A stretch of 64,000 bases of DNA, taken from the NCBI GenBank assembly GCA_026936325.1, contig JAPTHN010000001.1, positions 5,468,560 to 5,532,559 on the forward strand. Direction: 5' to 3'. Origin of the DNA: Platynereis dumerilii. Taxonomy: Eukaryota > Annelida > Polychaeta > Phyllodocida > Nereididae. Shown here one piece after another: positions 61,092-64,000 of this stretch. The translations under genes were made by a program, and so were the position numbers. The notes under the pieces were generated by a model. That model worked only from the letters and a program-made list of their open reading frames with translations. It made no database searches and was not told the origin of the DNA. The stretch's first letter is position 1, and each line of letters starts with the position of its first letter.

Positions 61092-62071
61092 TAGCGGGCA
61101 GATTTGTCATGAATAGGGGAGTAATAGTGCATTTATACATAGAAGTATGAAACTTTCCACACATTTCAAAAACGTCTTAAGGAAAATATTTAGATAGGGA
61201 GCCACTTCAGATTTGACCTGGTTGACCCATGGCAGCCATTTTCCAAAATGGTGGCTAATTTTCTCATTTTCCTGCTTTCTGTGAAGTGCCTATATTATTA
61301 AAGTATCGAAACAGTGCTCATTATTCCTTCTACAGATCTAAAGAACATTATCAATTGATTTCTGGATTAAACTGAGGAATTTTAGGGTAGTCAGGGTCCA
61401 TTTTGTTAGAACTGTTGAAGAAAATGTATCATTTTCGCGGTTTCCCACAGTTTCATGGATTCTCAATTGATTTTAAAACTGACTACATAATTGAATTCCT
61501 TGTAAGAAGAGCTTTCAAATGAATGGTCACATCAATAGTTTCGGTGAATTTTTTGTCAAAATTAAAGAAACAACAAAATCTTCAAAAATCATATTATTTT
61601 CATTTTTTCCATTTTCGCACCAAGTTTATGAAACCCATTGATGCGACCATTCATTTGAAAGCTCTTCTTACAAGGAATTCAAATATGTAATTTATTTTGA
61701 GATTTATGGAGAATTGGTGTAACCATCCGTAACCGCGAAATCCAGTGTTTGAATCAATATTTCTAACAAAAATGATTCCAACAAACCTGAAAATAGACCA
61801 AGGCTACCAAAAAATGTTATAGTAATGTACTGAATACTTAGAGAAGCAATAAAAAACAATATTTACATTATTCTATTTGTAGAAAATACACAGAAAGCAG
61901 CAAAGTGGAAGAATTGACCGCCATTTTGGAAAATGGCTGCCAGTAGCCACCTAAGCTAAATCTGAAGTGGCTCCCTATCCAAATATGTTTGTATAGATGT
62001 TTTTTAAGTGTGCGCCAAGTTTCATGCTTCTATGTATAAATGCACTATTTTTTTACATACCTGTCCCGCTA
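61092..62071. mobile_element. 980-bp palindromic transposon
   Basis: The empty site is seen at 34230-34250 and 42805-42825. Ends TAGCGGG and CCCGCTA begin inverted repeats that include AATAGTGCATTTATACATAG and, further in, AGGGAGCCACTTCAGATTT. A second inverted pair (GAATTCCTTGTAAGAAGAGC and its inverse, near 61495 and 61660) brings the arms close to the centre, so nearly the whole element is one imperfect palindrome. A 3-bp TTT duplication is possible. No coding frame. Confidence 0.85.
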
Positions 62072-63937
62072 TTTCTTTTTCATTTCTCAACCAGGCTCTC
62101 GAACCTTTTACCACATACACTGAATTCCCCAGACTTAATTCTTCTCTCAACATAAAGATGTGATATATATGGATTTCCTGGAAGATCAAACAGGCTAATA
62201 GGTCAGTTAAACTTACACAGGCGCATAATAGACAGGTGTCCGGTTTGAAAAACAGGCTAACCACCCAGGGACAAAGGAACAAATGTATGGCGTTTCTTTC
62301 AAAGAGAATGTGGAAAACAAAGACAAAAAGACAGCAGAAAAAAAAACACTGACACAATCGATATCATAGGACAACTAATAATGACACTGTTTCACAGAGA
62401 CAACAGTCCGTCTTTATGGGTGTAAGATAAATGAGAGGCAGTTTATTCCACAAAGTGCCTGGATAAATGTATTGATATCAAAAACCTTCCTCAGGACACA
62501 AAGACATTTTATTTACTTTAAAACATTTGTTGTCAAGTGTTTAAAATGGTACAAACGTTTTCTCTTTATCACCAACATGTATATATGGTTGGCAGCACAG
62601 ATATGGAGCTATACCAATTTCTAGTTATGTGTATCAAACGACCAATTCAGTTCATGAAACAGTCATATCACATGCAAGATAAATGGTATCTATCAAAGAT
62701 GTTCTCTTTTTCTACTTGTAAGCCAGGCCAAATGATAGGAGTTAGGGGCAAGGGAGGATACCCTTGTCCTCGCGGGGTGGTGACATAAAGCAGGGACCTA
62801 GCTATTACCGGTCGAGCTCCATCCCACCCCTTTAACAATATATATCAGCCAGACAATCAACTGTGTGATGGGTCTATGTACGTTATTGCCCTTTTCTGGG
62901 TAGACCTCCCTGCTCTTAACTCCAGTAATTGTCAAACGATTGAATTGGTTCCACCCCCTAGCCTCTCCAACACTCCTCCATGCCCTTTTTCTATAGAATT
63001 TCCCGGAGGAAAAGGTACAATAGCCTGTAGAGGGTGAGAAACCTCATGGGGTAACATGCACTGGATATGGCTTAGTTCTCCCTTAAGGGGAATCCCAGCA
63101 CACCACATATAGTAGCACCCCGAGCCTATACACAAAGATGACCTGAACAATCACCACCCTAAAGTGGTTGACTGTTTGTCACCCAAACATCAACTATTGA
63201 ACCATGTCATGCCAGGTCAAAAAGCATTGACTTGCAAGGGAGATAGTTGGCCTGGGTCTTGTGTGATATTTTGATTGCCGATGAATTGTCAAATAAATCA
63301 CTCCGTAAGTTGTCAGAATACCAATAAAGAACTACTAAAGAATATCTGGACTTGTTAGATACCAGCAAAGCTGAATATATATGTTTATACCTCAAGTTGT
63401 AGCAGTTGGTTACATAGCAACATACTGTTGTAATACTGTGTTATGTTATAGGTTTGCTTGAAATGGCAAAATGCATTGAAACAACAGTAGCGGATCCCCT
63501 CTGGCCTGCGATGTATAAACAAAATTAAAAATTTTCAGTATATCTTAATATTTGTAAACCGCCATATCCAATGTTTTATGGATCCACCCCTGAACAGATT
63601 TAATGGAGAGTAAAAGCCATAATAAAGTAGAGTGCTTTAATTTTATTTTGCATGATTTAACAAGTGCATAATAGTGATTTATACCCATTTTCTTGACCAA
63701 CAATGTATTAAATATTGATTTATTTATAACACTGAATGAGCAAATGATTTGCAGAGATAAATGACCTTTTGTGAAAGTTGTTCTTCATTACATGACTTTG
63801 CTTCACTTACTTATGGCGAAAACTCTTTTGGAACAAGAAAAATCAAAAACACCAGTGCTTTCCTGCTCAATGTGCACTGGTAACCCTGGATGATTGATTC
63901 CACAAATGACAGCTGTTTTCTTTATACTCAATTACTT

Positions 63938-64000
63938 GAGAGTTGGTCTAGTTTTAGCGTGCTAGGCTGCCAATCGAAGGGTCAAGGGTTCGAATCCAGC
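63938..64000 (+). mobile_element. tRNA-derived SINE, cut by the window end
   Basis: Head of the same SINE family, with box A region TTGGTCTAGTTTTAGCG and box B region GGGTTCGAATCC, at the homologous position in unit 7. Confidence 0.85.

Larger units (their letters stand above)
59031..64000. repeat. Macrosatellite unit 7, cut by the window end
   Basis: A block (59157), post-A segment (59520-60600), B block (60840-61075), an insertion at 61092-62071, C block (62863), a diverged copy of the hAT-like MITE (63486-63593), and the start of the SINE (63938). No gene seen. Confidence 0.8.

Noticed and set aside
1-64000. LTR retrotransposons, endogenous retroviruses or Polinton-like elements
   Set aside because: No paired long terminal repeats with primer-binding sites, and no reverse transcriptase, integrase, protease, polymerase B or capsid-like frames were noticed.

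Overview
The window looks like non-coding, repeat-dominated DNA from an animal nuclear genome. Evidence for this is the tRNA-derived SINEs, many cut-and-paste DNA transposon families, spliceosomal signals, micro- and minisatellites, and the absence of any bacterial gene organisation. The frequent word TAGGCCTAT and the types of element would fit a marine invertebrate deuterostome such as an echinoderm or hemichordate. That placement is only an impression. I see no convincing host protein-coding gene, no rRNA, no functional tRNA and no CRISPR array.

The backbone is a local tandem array (macrosatellite) of a unit of roughly 6 kb. Recognisable copies or part copies start near 1, 8651, 15760, 23281, 29541, 31771, 38481 and 59031. 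Each copy carries the same ordered blocks: an A block around the words for 'gactttggcctgaagtc'; a B block around 'accagtctaagagc'; a C block around 'ctatgtacgttattgcc'; a SINE; an E block around 'taaacgctgaggtttgcatgg'; and an F block around 'cccaccactactttt'. Copies differ by private transposon insertions and deletions. Comparing a filled copy with an empty one therefore fixes the ends and target-site duplications (TSDs) of many elements.

From 1 to 44985 the insertions are small or medium non-autonomous elements. They include TA-target elements (2649-2866, 21420-23064, 36317-36574), hAT-like elements (10403-10557, 26459-26602, 38787-39132) and elements with long TSDs of 9-11 bp (13871-15319, 28147-28738). 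There are also two larger elements with CCCAG termini (17609-20698, 38712-40496).

The most information-rich part is 44986-56684, an 11.7 kb insertion with 18-bp hAT-like termini and an 8-bp TSD. It holds an 18-bp minisatellite that is split by a second transposon (45576-52833). That inner transposon has ~0.7 kb terminal inverted repeats and two intact divergent genes: a Kolobok-like DDE transposase (50124-51722, +), and a small acidic protein with a cysteine cluster and a C-terminal region resembling the intracellular 'ballast' domain of P2X7 receptors (49113-49652, -). A third, palindromic TTAA-type element (46280-48660) sits inside the inner element's left terminal repeat. Downstream lies a striking 1.4 kb CCCCGGGGG-based minisatellite that is open in all six frames, followed by ATCT microsatellites.

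The two divergent genes presumably share a promoter between 49653 and 50123 and would provide the mobilisation proteins for their own family. Nothing else in the window appears to encode a transposase.
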